The notes under the pieces are model-generated. The model saw only the letters and a list, made by a program, of their open reading frames with translations, ran no database searches and was not told where the DNA came from. From positions 868,001-932,000 of the forward strand of contig NZ_BJOV01000003.1 of NCBI RefSeq assembly GCF_009932475.1: a DNA stretch of 64,000 nucleotides. Direction: 5' to 3'. How positions within the stretch are numbered: the first letter of the stretch is position 1; each line of letters starts with the position of its first letter. Made by a program: the position numbers and the translations under genes. Shown one piece after another: positions 27,938 through 36,761 of the stretch. This stretch comes from Gordonia spumicola. GTDB lineage: Bacteria > Actinomycetota > Actinomycetes > Mycobacteriales > Mycobacteriaceae.

Positions 27938-27953
27938 ATGGTCGGTTCACCAT
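27938..27953. promoter_or_regulatory. ATGGT-N6-ACCAT repeat overlapping the tandem-TetR start
   Basis: The arms are the same as in the site near fadA, but the spacer is 6 nt instead of 4. The right arm runs into the ATG of the regulator gene, a position suited to autorepression. Function is inferred from the shared arms only. Confidence 0.35.
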
Positions 27954-29127
27954 GACGTCAACTTCAGGTGTGCGCCGCGCCCGGTCCAACGACCGCAGGC
28001 GCCAGCTGATCGACGCCGCGACCCTGCTCTTCGCCGATCGCGGATACCCACACGTCAGCGTCGCCGACATCGCCCGGCAGGCGGGCGTCAGCGCGCCGAC
28101 CGTGTACCGGCACTTCGAGGACAAACAGGCCCTCCTGTACGACGCCGTCCGGGCGTCCGTCGACGACATGGAGACCGCGACCGCGTCGGCGCATCTCGAT
28201 CGCGCCGACGACCCCGCGGAGGCGCTCGCCCTGGCCGCCGTGCGGTTGAGCATCTCGAATCCGCAGTCGACGTCGTTGTGGAGATGGTCGGGCCAACACC
28301 TCTCGGTGGAGCAGAACCGGGACGTCGTCCGGCGCACCCGCGACGTGCTGCGACAGTGGGCGTCGGCCATCGGCTCCACGCGCCCCGACCTGACCGAACG
28401 CGAGACCATGTATCTCGCGGGCGCCGTGCTGAGCGTGGTCGGCAGCGTCGTCGGTCGCGCCGTCCGCACGGTTCCGTTGAACGTCGAGGCCGAACTCCTC
28501 GCGCTGCTTCGACGGATCCTGCAGCTCACCCCGAGCGACGCGGAACCCCTCGCCCAGCCTGTCGGCATCGACACGCCGAGCACGCGGCGCGACGAGATCC
28601 TCGACGCCGCGGCGGAGCTCATCTCGCGCAACGGTTTCGCCGGGACGGGCGTCGACGAGATCGGCGCGGCGGTCGGCATCACGGGGCCGAGCGTCTACAA
28701 GCACTTCCCGTCCAAGAACGCCATCCTGATGGCGATCGGCCAGCGCAGCGCCACTCAACTCGACGCGTGGGCGATGGTGGCGTACGCGGCCAGTCCGAGC
28801 CCCGAGGTGCGGTTGAGGTCGCTCGTCGACACCTATGTGCATGTGATCACCTCATCGCCCGACCTCATCGTGGCACTGACCAGTGGAAACGTGCTGTCCG
28901 GCGATCCGCATGCCGGCGAATTGGTCGCCAGTCAGCGGCGCTATGTGGCACGGTGGATCCAGCTGCTGACCGAGTACGCCCCGGAGCGCAGCGTCGAATC
29001 GACGGGACTCGTCGTGCACGCCGCCCTGGCGATCGTGAACGACGCCGAACGACTGCCGCGCAGCACCGCGCGTCCCGAGTTCGCGGCCCGAATGGCGTAC
29101 CTGATGAAGGGACTCCTCGGTGTCTGA
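27952..29127 (+). CDS. Tandem TetR regulator (two TetR modules in one chain)
   Basis: A 391-residue protein containing two complete TetR units. The first HTH is at about residues 15-60 (VSVADIARQAGVSAPTVYRHF), the second at about 210-255 (TGVDEIGAAVGITGPSVYKHF), each followed by its own ligand-binding helical domain. Such duplications are known in actinobacteria near lipid genes, but are much rarer than single TetR proteins. It is divergent from fadA-fadB, with matching inverted repeats between them, so it may respond to acyl-CoA. Its 3' end overlaps the start of the adenylate cyclase gene by 8 nt. Confidence 0.85.
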   Translation: MTSTSGVRRARSNDRRRQLIDAATLLFADRGYPHVSVADIARQAGVSAPTVYRHFEDKQALLYDAVRASVDDMETATASAHLDRADDPAEALALAAVRLSISNPQSTSLWRWSGQHLSVEQNRDVVRRTRDVLRQWASAIGSTRPDLTERETMYLAGAVLSVVGSVVGRAVRTVPLNVEAELLALLRRILQLTPSDAEPLAQPVGIDTPSTRRDEILDAAAELISRNGFAGTGVDEIGAAVGITGPSVYKHFPSKNAILMAIGQRSATQLDAWAMVAYAASPSPEVRLRSLVDTYVHVITSSPDLIVALTSGNVLSGDPHAGELVASQRRYVARWIQLLTEYAPERSVESTGLVVHAALAIVNDAERLPRSTARPEFAARMAYLMKGLLGV

Positions 29128-30025
29128 CGATCCGGTCAGCTTCAGTCGTGAGGAACTCGTCGACGCGCTCCACCTCGATCACGACTACGCGCTCCGGTTC
29201 TGGAACGCCTTCGGCTTCGCACAGGACACCGGGGCGTCGGGCCACCGGTTCACCCGAGAGGACCTCGCCGCCCTCGCCATCTATGTGCAGGGCGACAACG
29301 CGATGGACACGTCGGCACAGCTCGCGGCGGCCCGCTCGATCGGCCAGGCGACGGCCCGTCTCGCCGAATGGCAGGCCGAGCAGATCCGGCTGCTCTCCGC
29401 GAACGACGGCGTCGCCGCCACCACCGACCAGATGATCGACGCGCTCGCCCACCTGCAGACGCTCGTCTGGCGGCGTCACCTGGAGTCGTACATGCGCGCG
29501 CCCGAGGCGGCCGATCACGAGGTCGACACCATCGTGGGATTCGCCGACATCGTCGGCTACACGTCGATGTCTCGCCAGTTGGGGATGGCCGACCTCGAGA
29601 ATCTGCTCGAGAGGTTCGAATCCTCGGCGCACACGATCGTCGTGGAGAACGGCGGACAGGTCGTCAAGACGATCGGCGACGCCGTGATGTTCACCTCGCC
29701 CGACGCCCGCGCCGCCGCCGAGACCGCCGTCGCCCTGCACGTGGTGGCGTCCGACGGCGAGATCCCAGCCCTGCGGATCGGGATCGCCCGAGGTCACGCG
29801 CTCACTCGACTCGGCGACGTGTTCGGCGAGCCGGTCAACATCGCCGCACGCCTGGCCGGGTCGGCCCGTTCCGGCACCACGCTTGTCGACGAGAACCTGT
29901 CCGAGGACCTCAAGGGCGACGAACGCTTCTACGTCAGCTCCATCCCGACGCTGTCGGTGCGCGGGTACCGCCGCCTGCACGCTTGGTCCGTCGTCCGGAA
30001 CCGGCACTGGGACGAGCGGCGCTGA
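29120..30025 (+). CDS. Class III adenylate/guanylate cyclase
   Basis: A 301-residue soluble cyclase. An N-terminal helical domain of about 130 residues (predicted autoregulatory, as in several mycobacterial cyclases) precedes the catalytic domain. Metal ligands are D143 (FADIVGYTS) and D187 (VVKTIGDAVMF); K183 sits at the adenine-recognition position; N240 and R244 in PVNIAARL are the transition-state pair. The site looks complete, so activity is expected. The GTG start overlaps the tandem-TetR gene by 8 nt, implying coupled expression and a link between lipid sensing and cAMP, which is inference. Confidence 0.88.
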   Translation: MSDDPVSFSREELVDALHLDHDYALRFWNAFGFAQDTGASGHRFTREDLAALAIYVQGDNAMDTSAQLAAARSIGQATARLAEWQAEQIRLLSANDGVAATTDQMIDALAHLQTLVWRRHLESYMRAPEAADHEVDTIVGFADIVGYTSMSRQLGMADLENLLERFESSAHTIVVENGGQVVKTIGDAVMFTSPDARAAAETAVALHVVASDGEIPALRIGIARGHALTRLGDVFGEPVNIAARLAGSARSGTTLVDENLSEDLKGDERFYVSSIPTLSVRGYRRLHAWSVVRNRHWDERR

Positions 30026-30047
30026 CCGCGTAATTCGCCTCGCTCAT

Positions 30048-30076
30048 TGTCGTACCCCTGTCGTAGCGTTGTCGTA
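30048..30076. repeat. Three TGTCGTA repeats at 11 bp spacing before the ABC exporter
   Basis: TGTCGTA occurs at 30048-30054, 30059-30065 and 30070-30076, exactly 11 bp apart, so all copies face the same side of the helix. The last one overlaps the start codon of the ATP-binding protein. This regular array could be an operator for cooperative binding of a regulator of the exporter. Confidence 0.5.
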
Positions 30077-31083
30077 TGACGAGTCGACACGACACCTCCG
30101 CCGCTGTTGAAGCCGTCGATCTGGTGAAGCGCTTCGGCGATTTCACGGCGGTCGACGGCGTCAGCTTCTCCGTGCCCGCCGGAACCGTGCTCGGCATGCT
30201 GGGACCGAACGGCGCGGGCAAGACGACCACGGTCCGCATGATGACGACGCTGAGCGCACCGACGTCGGGCACGGCCCGGATCAACGGATTCGACGTGCAC
30301 GACGACCCGGACGCCGTCCGACGCAGCATGGGACTCACCGGGCAGGCCGCGACCGTCGACGAGCTGCTGACCGGCCGCGAGAACATGCGGATGATCGGCG
30401 GCCTCTACGGCATCGGCCGGAAGGCGTTGAAGGAACGCACCGAGCAGTTGCTCCACCAGTTCTCGCTCACCGACGCGGGCGACAAGACTGTCCGCGAGTA
30501 CTCCGGGGGCATGCGTCGTCGCATCGACCTCGCCGTGAGTCTGATCGCCGCGCCGCCCGTCCTGTTCCTCGACGAACCGACGACCGGACTCGATCCGCAC
30601 AGCCGCAACGAACTGTGGGACGTGCTACGCGGCCTCGTCGCGGCGGGGACCACCCTGGTGCTGACCACCCAGTATCTGGAGGAGGCCGATCAGCTCGCCG
30701 ACCGGATCGTCGTCATCGACGCGGGCCGCATCATCGCCGAGGGGACTCCGCTGGAACTCAAGACGCAGGCGGGCGCCGCGAGCCTGATCACCACCGTCAC
30801 CCACCCGGCCGACCTGCAGGCGGCCCGCACGGTCCTGCGCACCGTCGTCGACGACGTGTTCATCGACGAACACGCCCGCACGCTCACCGTTCCGGCAGGC
30901 GGTCTCGCCGACCTGACGCGCGTCGCGGCGCTCCTCGACGAGTCGGGAATCGCGATCGACGACCTCGGGCTGTCGCGCCCCAGCCTGGACGACGTCTTCC
31001 TCTCCCTCACCGGCCACAAGGCCGACCGCACCGTCACGACCACCGATTCCGATTCCGTTTCCGAAGAAGGAGCGAGCGCATGA
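30076..31083 (+). CDS. ABC exporter ATP-binding protein (DrrA-like)
   Basis: A 335-residue ATPase of the daunorubicin-resistance type. Walker A is GPNGAGKTT, the signature is YSGGMRRR and Walker B is PVLFLDEPTTGLDP. The DrrA-specific C-terminal extension is present (about 235-320, including RPSLDDVFLSLTGHKA). It powers export of drugs or lipids through the permease encoded next, whose ATG overlaps this stop. The start lies inside a triple TGTCGTA repeat. Confidence 0.92.
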   Translation: MTSRHDTSAAVEAVDLVKRFGDFTAVDGVSFSVPAGTVLGMLGPNGAGKTTTVRMMTTLSAPTSGTARINGFDVHDDPDAVRRSMGLTGQAATVDELLTGRENMRMIGGLYGIGRKALKERTEQLLHQFSLTDAGDKTVREYSGGMRRRIDLAVSLIAAPPVLFLDEPTTGLDPHSRNELWDVLRGLVAAGTTLVLTTQYLEEADQLADRIVVIDAGRIIAEGTPLELKTQAGAASLITTVTHPADLQAARTVLRTVVDDVFIDEHARTLTVPAGGLADLTRVAALLDESGIAIDDLGLSRPSLDDVFLSLTGHKADRTVTTTDSDSVSEEGASA

Positions 31084-31913
31084 GCGCCCCCGCGATCGAC
31101 CCCCGCCTCGCGATCAATCCGCCGAGCGTGTGGCGTCAGACGGCGATCATGGTGCAGCGCAGCATGATCCACACCAAGCGGATGCCGGAGATGCTGTCCG
31201 ACGTCACGGTGCAGCCGATCATGTTCGTCGTGCTGTTCGCCTTCGTGTTCGGCCCGGCGATGCCGATCCCCGGTGGCGGCAGCTACCGCGAGTACCTCCT
31301 CCCGGGCATCATGGGTCAGACCATCGTGTTCACCGCGTTCATCGTCGCGAACGGGATCACCGCCGACGTCGACAAGGGCATCGTCGACCGCTTCCGGTCC
31401 CTGCCGATCAATCGGACGTCGTATCTGGTCGGTCGTGCCATCGCCTCGCTCATGCACTCGTCGATCGGCATCGTCGTGATGGCGTTGACCGGCCTGGTGA
31501 TCGGCTGGCGGATTCACAACTCGTTCCCCGAGGCGGTCCTCGCGTTCGCCCTGGTGTTGGTGTTCGGTTTCGGGATGATCTGGTTCGGCATCCTCATCGG
31601 ATCGTGGCTCAAGTCGGTCGAGGCGGTGAACGGCTTCATGTTCACCCTGCTGTTCCCGCTGACGTTCCTGTCGAACGCGTTCGTGCCGACGGACCCGATG
31701 GCGACATGGTTGCGGACCATCGCCGAATGGAATCCGGTGTCGTCGCTGGTCCAGGCGATGCGTCAGCTGTGGGGCAACGGCCCCCACGCACCCGACTCGG
31801 CGGCCCTCCCACTTCAGCATCCGATCCTGGCGACGATCCTGTGGTCCGTGGCTCTCACCGCGGTGTTCGCGCCGTTCGCCCTGCGCGCCTTCCGTCGACG
31901 CACCGCCGACTGA
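31080..31913 (+). CDS. ABC-2 type permease (DrrB-like)
   Basis: A 277-residue membrane protein with six predicted helices of the ABC-2 type and the conserved central segment GITADVDKGIVDRFRSLPI that contacts the ATPase. Coupled to the DrrA-like gene by a 4 nt overlap; together they form a complete half-size exporter. Substrate not deducible. Full length, with an Arg-rich C-terminus. Confidence 0.92.
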   Translation: MSAPAIDPRLAINPPSVWRQTAIMVQRSMIHTKRMPEMLSDVTVQPIMFVVLFAFVFGPAMPIPGGGSYREYLLPGIMGQTIVFTAFIVANGITADVDKGIVDRFRSLPINRTSYLVGRAIASLMHSSIGIVVMALTGLVIGWRIHNSFPEAVLAFALVLVFGFGMIWFGILIGSWLKSVEAVNGFMFTLLFPLTFLSNAFVPTDPMATWLRTIAEWNPVSSLVQAMRQLWGNGPHAPDSAALPLQHPILATILWSVALTAVFAPFALRAFRRRTAD

Positions 31914-32200
31914 CGGTCTCACCGGCGATCGCGCCTGCTCCGAAGCGTCGTGCCGAGAAGAGCTGCTCTTCGGAACTGAGGGTACGTAGATAAGGCGCGG
32001 GCTCTCGGCCAACTCGATCAGTACGAGGGGCGGACCGTCGGCACCAAGTCACCGGAGCGAGTGCAGCCCGGAGCGGGCCGCGACCCCTGTGATTCCAAGC
32101 GGTTGGTTGTGAACAGTCACTGTGGCACTCGGGTGCGCTCGACCCAGGTGCCGACGCGCTCCGACAGTCGAAGAGTCGACACTACTGTCGTGTTCCGAAA
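31914..32200. other. Non-coding stretch after the exporter
   Basis: No convincing gene. It holds small inverted repeats (ACAGT-C-ACTGT at 32113-32123, and GACAGT/ACTGTC arms between about 32163 and 32190) that might end the leftward gene starting at 32866. A leftward frame here ends in a peptide faintly like an integrase C-terminus, but without the catalytic Tyr context; I do not annotate it. Confidence 0.4.
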
Positions 32201-32866
32201 CTAGCCGCCCCCTGTCGGCGGCGGGACGGAGGGGGACTCGGAATCGTTCACATCTGCCCACATCGACCAAGTCCGGCACAGTGTTTCCGCCTGCTCCCTC
32301 ACTCGATCAGGAATCTCGAAGTAGAGGTCCTCGGCACCGCCGATCAATGAATACTCGGTTCGATCTTCAGCGACTCCGCACATTCCCCATTGCACGTGGG
32401 CTCGTGCCAACCAATCCGACCGAACCATGAGCCACTCCGCACCACCCGGCTCAACGTGTACCTTTCCAGGAACGGATACTGAGTCCCCTTCGGTCGCAGA
32501 ACTCGACTTCATACCCAGACTCTCGGGCGTCCCCAATATGGCAATCCGAGATATGTCGCCGCGGCGCATTTGAAGGGCAAGTATCGTCGCCGGCCGCTTT
32601 CCGACATTCCGAACCAGATAGTTGGCGAACTCGATATCCCCCAGCGCATTCTTGTCGAAGGACTCCCGAGGTAGTTCGACAACAGTCAGCGAAGCCCTGT
32701 CACTCTCCATCACGTTGCTCGCGACCTCCAGCGAGTTCAACGCCGCCCATGCACTGAAGGCCGCCGCCAGTGCTGCCGCAATCGGAGCCAACATCCCCAA
32801 GAACTTAAGAAACTTCTTTAGCCGATCTACCATGCGACAGCAAGCTCCCATGATTTGCGTGTTCAT
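32201..32866 (-). CDS. Hypothetical protein with N-terminal membrane helix
   Basis: A 221-residue protein with one membrane segment (APIAAALAAAFSAWAAL, about residues 27-43) after a basic N-terminus, then a soluble domain of about 170 residues. No family recognised. The base composition is clearly lower in GC than the neighbours, with A/T-ending codons more frequent, suggesting recent acquisition. It stands near the TerD-nuclease gene, in what looks like a small accessory patch. Start ATG 32866; an in-frame Met six residues in is possible. Confidence 0.6.
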   Translation of the reverse strand: MNTQIMGACCRMVDRLKKFLKFLGMLAPIAAALAAAFSAWAALNSLEVASNVMESDRASLTVVELPRESFDKNALGDIEFANYLVRNVGKRPATILALQMRRGDISRIAILGTPESLGMKSSSATEGDSVSVPGKVHVEPGGAEWLMVRSDWLARAHVQWGMCGVAEDRTEYSLIGGAEDLYFEIPDRVREQAETLCRTWSMWADVNDSESPSVPPPTGGG

Positions 32867-32990
32867 TCGCTAATCAATGGTAGCCGACGAATGTAGTCAT
32901 CGACTCAAAGGATGCTTTCATGTCGACGCTCCGACTGAAATCTGGGCGAACCCACTCAACGTCCGATAGAGCAGCTCTGCGCTCCGATAC

Positions 32991-33416
32991 TCAGGAGCCC
33001 GTCTCGCCGCCTGCCCGCTGCGCACCCATGAGGCCGAGGACCGGTGTGGTCACCTTCTCCAGCGCGGCGACCGTCGACGCCTGTCGTTGTGCGAACTCGG
33101 CGACGACGCCGGACAGCTCGGCCTGCACTTCGGCGAACTTCGCAATCGTCTCGGCCAGCTTCCGCTGCTGGACGATGAAGTCCTGCAACGGCTGCGCGAT
33201 GGCGCCGGCCACGCCTGTCGCGCTGCCCGCCAGACCTGTCACCGCGCCGCTCAGCTCTGCGACCTGCCGAAGCAACTCCTCGGGATCGGCCGCCGCGCCG
33301 GCCACCCCGCGGATGCGGTTGATCGTCTCCCCCGCCACCTTGAGCGCCTGCTCCTGCGATTTCGCGAACAGGCCCATCGCCTCGCGCGCCTGCTGTGCGC
33401 CGTCCTCCTCCGACAT
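32991..33416 (-). CDS. Amphipathic helical protein, phasin-like
   Basis: A 141-residue protein made almost entirely of amphipathic helix with heptad-like spacing (for example QQRKLAETIAKFAEVQAELSG) and an Ala/Gly-rich middle (SATGVAGAIAQPLQDF). This composition resembles phasins or other granule- and lipid-droplet-binding proteins, but no signature is decisive. It is divergent from the TerD fusion gene, with 152 nt between starts. Confidence 0.6.
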   Translation of the reverse strand: MSEEDGAQQAREAMGLFAKSQEQALKVAGETINRIRGVAGAAADPEELLRQVAELSGAVTGLAGSATGVAGAIAQPLQDFIVQQRKLAETIAKFAEVQAELSGVVAEFAQRQASTVAALEKVTTPVLGLMGAQRAGGETGS

Positions 33417-33568
33417 GGGCGAAGCGTAGCGCGCTCGGACCGCTCACACGCCCCGAGTCCCGTTCCAGATCACAGCGCAGTGTCCGTGAGCCCCGGGTCC
33501 AGGTTGGTCCGTACGGACGACACGGAAGTCGCATCACCGATGTCCGGCCGACCGGTAGGTTGATTCGA

Positions 33569-35497
33569 ATGGTGGCGACATTGTTGACCAAAGGCGCGAA
33601 CACGCCCCTCACAACCGGCGACTCCGACCTGTCTCCCCGGATTCAGATCGCGATCGAAGTCGCATCGGACGGAGGCATCACCACAGACACCAGCGCACTG
33701 CTCCTCGGCGTCGACGGCCGGGTCCGATCGAACGACGACCTGGTGTTCTACAACCAGCCGAACAGTGTCGACAACTCAGTCCAGCTCCTCCCTCGATCAG
33801 ACGACGATGTCACGACGAGCCGAGACTGCGTCATCATCGACCTCGCAGTCGTGCCGTCGGATGTCGACCGCATCGTGCTGTGCGCAAGCATCGATCCCGA
33901 CACCGACGCGACGTTCGGCGACGCCACGAGCACCACGCTTGTGGCAGAGTCGGGCGACCACACGATCGCGACGTTTCCCGTCGACGGCCTCGCCACCGAG
34001 CGGGCCCTGATCCTCGGCGAGGTGTACCGTCGGGACACTCAGTGGAAGCTCAGGGCGGTCGGTCAGGGCTACGCGGATGGGCTCGGACCGTTGGCCGCCG
34101 AGTACGGGATCGACGTCGACAACTCCGCACCCGAGCCCACACCCGATGCTGTCCCAGCTCCTGACGATGCCGTTGTGGAGCCGACTCCTGAACCGAATGT
34201 GCAGATCAAGCGTCAGCGGCGCGCGCCTCGACTTCCCGCCGACTGGCTGGAGCGAGCCACCCCGTATCTCCCCGTGCCCGCACCGACGCCCTTCCATCCG
34301 TCCCGGCTGTTTCCGGTGATCGGCCCGAAGTCCTCGAGCGAGCAGGAGGTTCGGGCGACGTCGATATTCCTGTCCACATTGGAGATCGTCCGAGAGTTCG
34401 GCCGGGCCGTGATGGCGGCGATCGGCGCGCCCGGAGGCAGAATCGAGACGTTCGTCGAGCCTGCCTTCCCGTTCAACGGATCCGAAGCACGACCCGACGG
34501 GCTGATACGCGTCACGCGCGGTTCGACGACATGGACGGCCCTGGTCGAGGTCAAGATCGGCACACGACGGCTCGACGCCGAGCAAGTCGGCACCTATCTG
34601 GCCGTCGCCAAGGATCGCAAGTACGACGCCGTGATCACCATCAGCCCACAGTTGAGTCCGACCGCCGGAGGGTGGGGCGTCCAACCCGACGCACGTTCGG
34701 TCAAGTCCGTCGCGCTCCACCACATCGCCTGGGAAGAGATCATCACGATCGCGTCGACCACGTTGCACCACACCGGCGTCGATGATCGGGAACGGAGCCG
34801 ACTGCTCCACGAGTACCTCGTCTACGCCACGCATCCGGCGAGCGGACTCGGTGTGTTCGATGACATGGGCAAGTCGTGGGTCCATGTCCGTGACGGGGTC
34901 AAGACGCGCACTATCAGCGCACGCGACTCGGCGCCACTCGATGTCTGCGAACACTTCGACCGTCTCATCCGGCATTGCGCACTCCAGTTGACCGCGATGC
35001 TCGGCCAACGCGTCCAAGCGATACCGCCGGCAGAGCACAAGGACACTGTGAGTCGGGCTCGACAGCTCGCCGACTCCGGCAAACTGTTCGGGACTCTCCG
35101 AACGGCAGGCGTGGTCGGCGCGCTCATCGTCGAAGCGGATCTGACCCGGGACAAGGCAAGCTGCTCTGTGACGGTTCCGGCGTCTCGATCGGGTCGGCCG
35201 CTGACCCACGTCAACTGGCTTCTCCGCCAGCTGTCCGACGTCGCCCCGAAGACTCGGATCACTGTTCATCACGCCGGATGCCGTGAAACGACCGCAGTAC
35301 TGATCGGCGACGCCCGCGAGCAGCCCACACTCCTGGTTCCCGCGGACGGACGTACGATCCGCGAGTTCACGGTCACCGTCGAACAGACCGTCGGCACCAA
35401 GCGGGCAGGGTCGTCGACGGCATTCGCCGCGACGATCACCCACCTGGTCAACACGTTCTACGCAGACGTTGCGTCGTCGTTGAAGCTGCCGAGCTGA
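33569..35497 (+). CDS. TerD domain fused to a PD-(D/E)xK-like nuclease domain
   Basis: A 642-residue two-part protein. Residues 5-175 are a TerD domain: ALLLGVDGRVRSNDDLVFYN, the DL-VPSDVDRIV strand, and GEVYRRDTQWKLRAVGQGYADGL in split form, all calcium-binding stress-protein features. A Pro/Glu-rich linker (186-235) leads to a domain from about 255 with a PD-(D/E)xK pattern: E260, D310 in ARPDGLI, then E327-V-K329 in ALVEVKIG, and Q339 in the following helix. The last 200 residues are unassigned. TerD-nuclease combinations have been proposed as stress or phage-response proteins; activity here is inference. ATG 33569 is used because TerD homology begins at once. It is flanked by a low-GC unknown gene. 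Confidence 0.75.
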   Translation: MVATLLTKGANTPLTTGDSDLSPRIQIAIEVASDGGITTDTSALLLGVDGRVRSNDDLVFYNQPNSVDNSVQLLPRSDDDVTTSRDCVIIDLAVVPSDVDRIVLCASIDPDTDATFGDATSTTLVAESGDHTIATFPVDGLATERALILGEVYRRDTQWKLRAVGQGYADGLGPLAAEYGIDVDNSAPEPTPDAVPAPDDAVVEPTPEPNVQIKRQRRAPRLPADWLERATPYLPVPAPTPFHPSRLFPVIGPKSSSEQEVRATSIFLSTLEIVREFGRAVMAAIGAPGGRIETFVEPAFPFNGSEARPDGLIRVTRGSTTWTALVEVKIGTRRLDAEQVGTYLAVAKDRKYDAVITISPQLSPTAGGWGVQPDARSVKSVALHHIAWEEIITIASTTLHHTGVDDRERSRLLHEYLVYATHPASGLGVFDDMGKSWVHVRDGVKTRTISARDSAPLDVCEHFDRLIRHCALQLTAMLGQRVQAIPPAEHKDTVSRARQLADSGKLFGTLRTAGVVGALIVEADLTRDKASCSVTVPASRSGRPLTHVNWLLRQLSDVAPKTRITVHHAGCRETTAVLIGDAREQPTLLVPADGRTIREFTVTVEQTVGTKRAGSSTAFAATITHLVNTFYADVASSLKLPS

Positions 35498-35507
35498 CCG
35501 CGGCGGG

Positions 35508-36761
35508 TCAGTCGGTGTGCGAGAGAGCGTCGAGCGGGTCGGCGTAGATGGCATCGAGGGCGACGGCTCCCGCGGCCTTCTGCTGAACGGTGATCGCCGA
35601 GCGTGCCACGCGGACGTCCCGCTGGGTGACGACCGACGTCGCGCGGAGGGCCTTGCTGACCGCGGGCAGCGCCTCGGGGTAGTCGGTGAACGCCTGACCG
35701 CCGAGGATCACGTGATCGGGGTTGAAGATGTCCGAGATCAACGCGACCGTGCGCCCGAGGACCTCGGCGCGCTCGCTGAGGATGTCATGGGCGACGGTGT
35801 CGCCGGTCCGGGCCGCGGCACGCAGCTCGTCGATCGACGTGACCGACAGGCCGGCCTTCTCCGCGGCGTACAGGACGCCCGAGTCGCCGACGGTGTCCTC
35901 GAGTCGACCCGTGTTGTCGGGGTCGAGCAGCGTGGTGGCCCCGGTCGGGAAGTGACCGATCGTCGGCGGACCGGCGGCGGGCGTGTGAACCGTGCCGTCG
36001 ACGCTGAACGCGATGCCGACCATCTCACGCGCGTAGAAGTAGAGGAAGTTCTGGCCCTGGTCGGACGGTGTGTTCACGACCAGCTCCGCGGCGGCCATCG
36101 CCTCGACGTGCGATGCGACCGACACCGGGAGGCCGATCGTCTCCGCGATCACCCGACCGACCGGCACCTTCGACCAGCCCAGGCGCGGATGGTCGACCAC
36201 ACCGCCGTCGGCGACGCGTCCACCGATGGCGACGCCCGCCCACAGCAGACGCTTGCCGACCCACCGGTCGGCGAAACGACGGGCCGACTGCCCGACCGCC
36301 GCGACGACCTCCTCGGCGGTCGCGGCCTGCGGGGTGGGGATCGCGATGGCCCCGACCACACGGTGCATGAGGTCGTGCGTGGTGATCGACGTCGTCTTGT
36401 ATCCGATGTGGATGCCGACCGTGAGAAAGCCGGTCGTGTTGATCTCGAACGGCACGCGCGGACGTCCGACCGCACCGGGCGGCGTGAGATCGGCGCGCTC
36501 ACGGATCAGACCCGCCTTCAGCAGGGCGCTGACCTGGCGGTTGACCGTCGAGATCGAGAGGCCGGTCGCGGCGGCGGTGTCGTCGCGGAACACCGGACCC
36601 GACACTCGAGCGGTACGGAGGACGAGTGCGGCGGCCTTCGTAGACAGCTGCAGGCCGGCGGTCGCGACATGCGGTGCGGAGGGCGACGGCACCGCGCGGA
36701 GTCGAACCGGAGCGACGTCGACGGTCGTGGCGGGGATGGGACGAGCAAGGGTGGAGGTCAT
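35508..36761 (-). CDS. ROK family transcriptional regulator
   Basis: A 417-residue repressor of the NagC/XylR type. The N-terminal winged HTH (about 40-100, TGLSISTVNRQVSALLKAGLI) is followed by a ROK sugar-kinase-like fold. The ATP/zinc features of active kinases are weak: no intact CxCGxxGCxE zinc motif is visible, which fits a regulator. Related mycobacterial proteins regulate cell-surface genes. It ends 10 nt from the convergent TerD-fusion gene. Start ATG 36761. Confidence 0.85.
   Translation of the reverse strand: MTSTLARPIPATTVDVAPVRLRAVPSPSAPHVATAGLQLSTKAAALVLRTARVSGPVFRDDTAAATGLSISTVNRQVSALLKAGLIRERADLTPPGAVGRPRVPFEINTTGFLTVGIHIGYKTTSITTHDLMHRVVGAIAIPTPQAATAEEVVAAVGQSARRFADRWVGKRLLWAGVAIGGRVADGGVVDHPRLGWSKVPVGRVIAETIGLPVSVASHVEAMAAAELVVNTPSDQGQNFLYFYAREMVGIAFSVDGTVHTPAAGPPTIGHFPTGATTLLDPDNTGRLEDTVGDSGVLYAAEKAGLSVTSIDELRAAARTGDTVAHDILSERAEVLGRTVALISDIFNPDHVILGGQAFTDYPEALPAVSKALRATSVVTQRDVRVARSAITVQQKAAGAVALDAIYADPLDALSHTD

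Noticed and set aside
29610..29622. GGTTCGAATCC, identical to a tRNA T-loop
   Set aside because: It lies inside the adenylate cyclase coding sequence and no acceptor, D or anticodon stem can be formed around it.
32049..32279. Leftward frame with an integrase-like end
   Set aside because: The similarity (a few residues around LGRAHPSATVTVH) is short, without catalytic Arg/His/Tyr context; likely chance.
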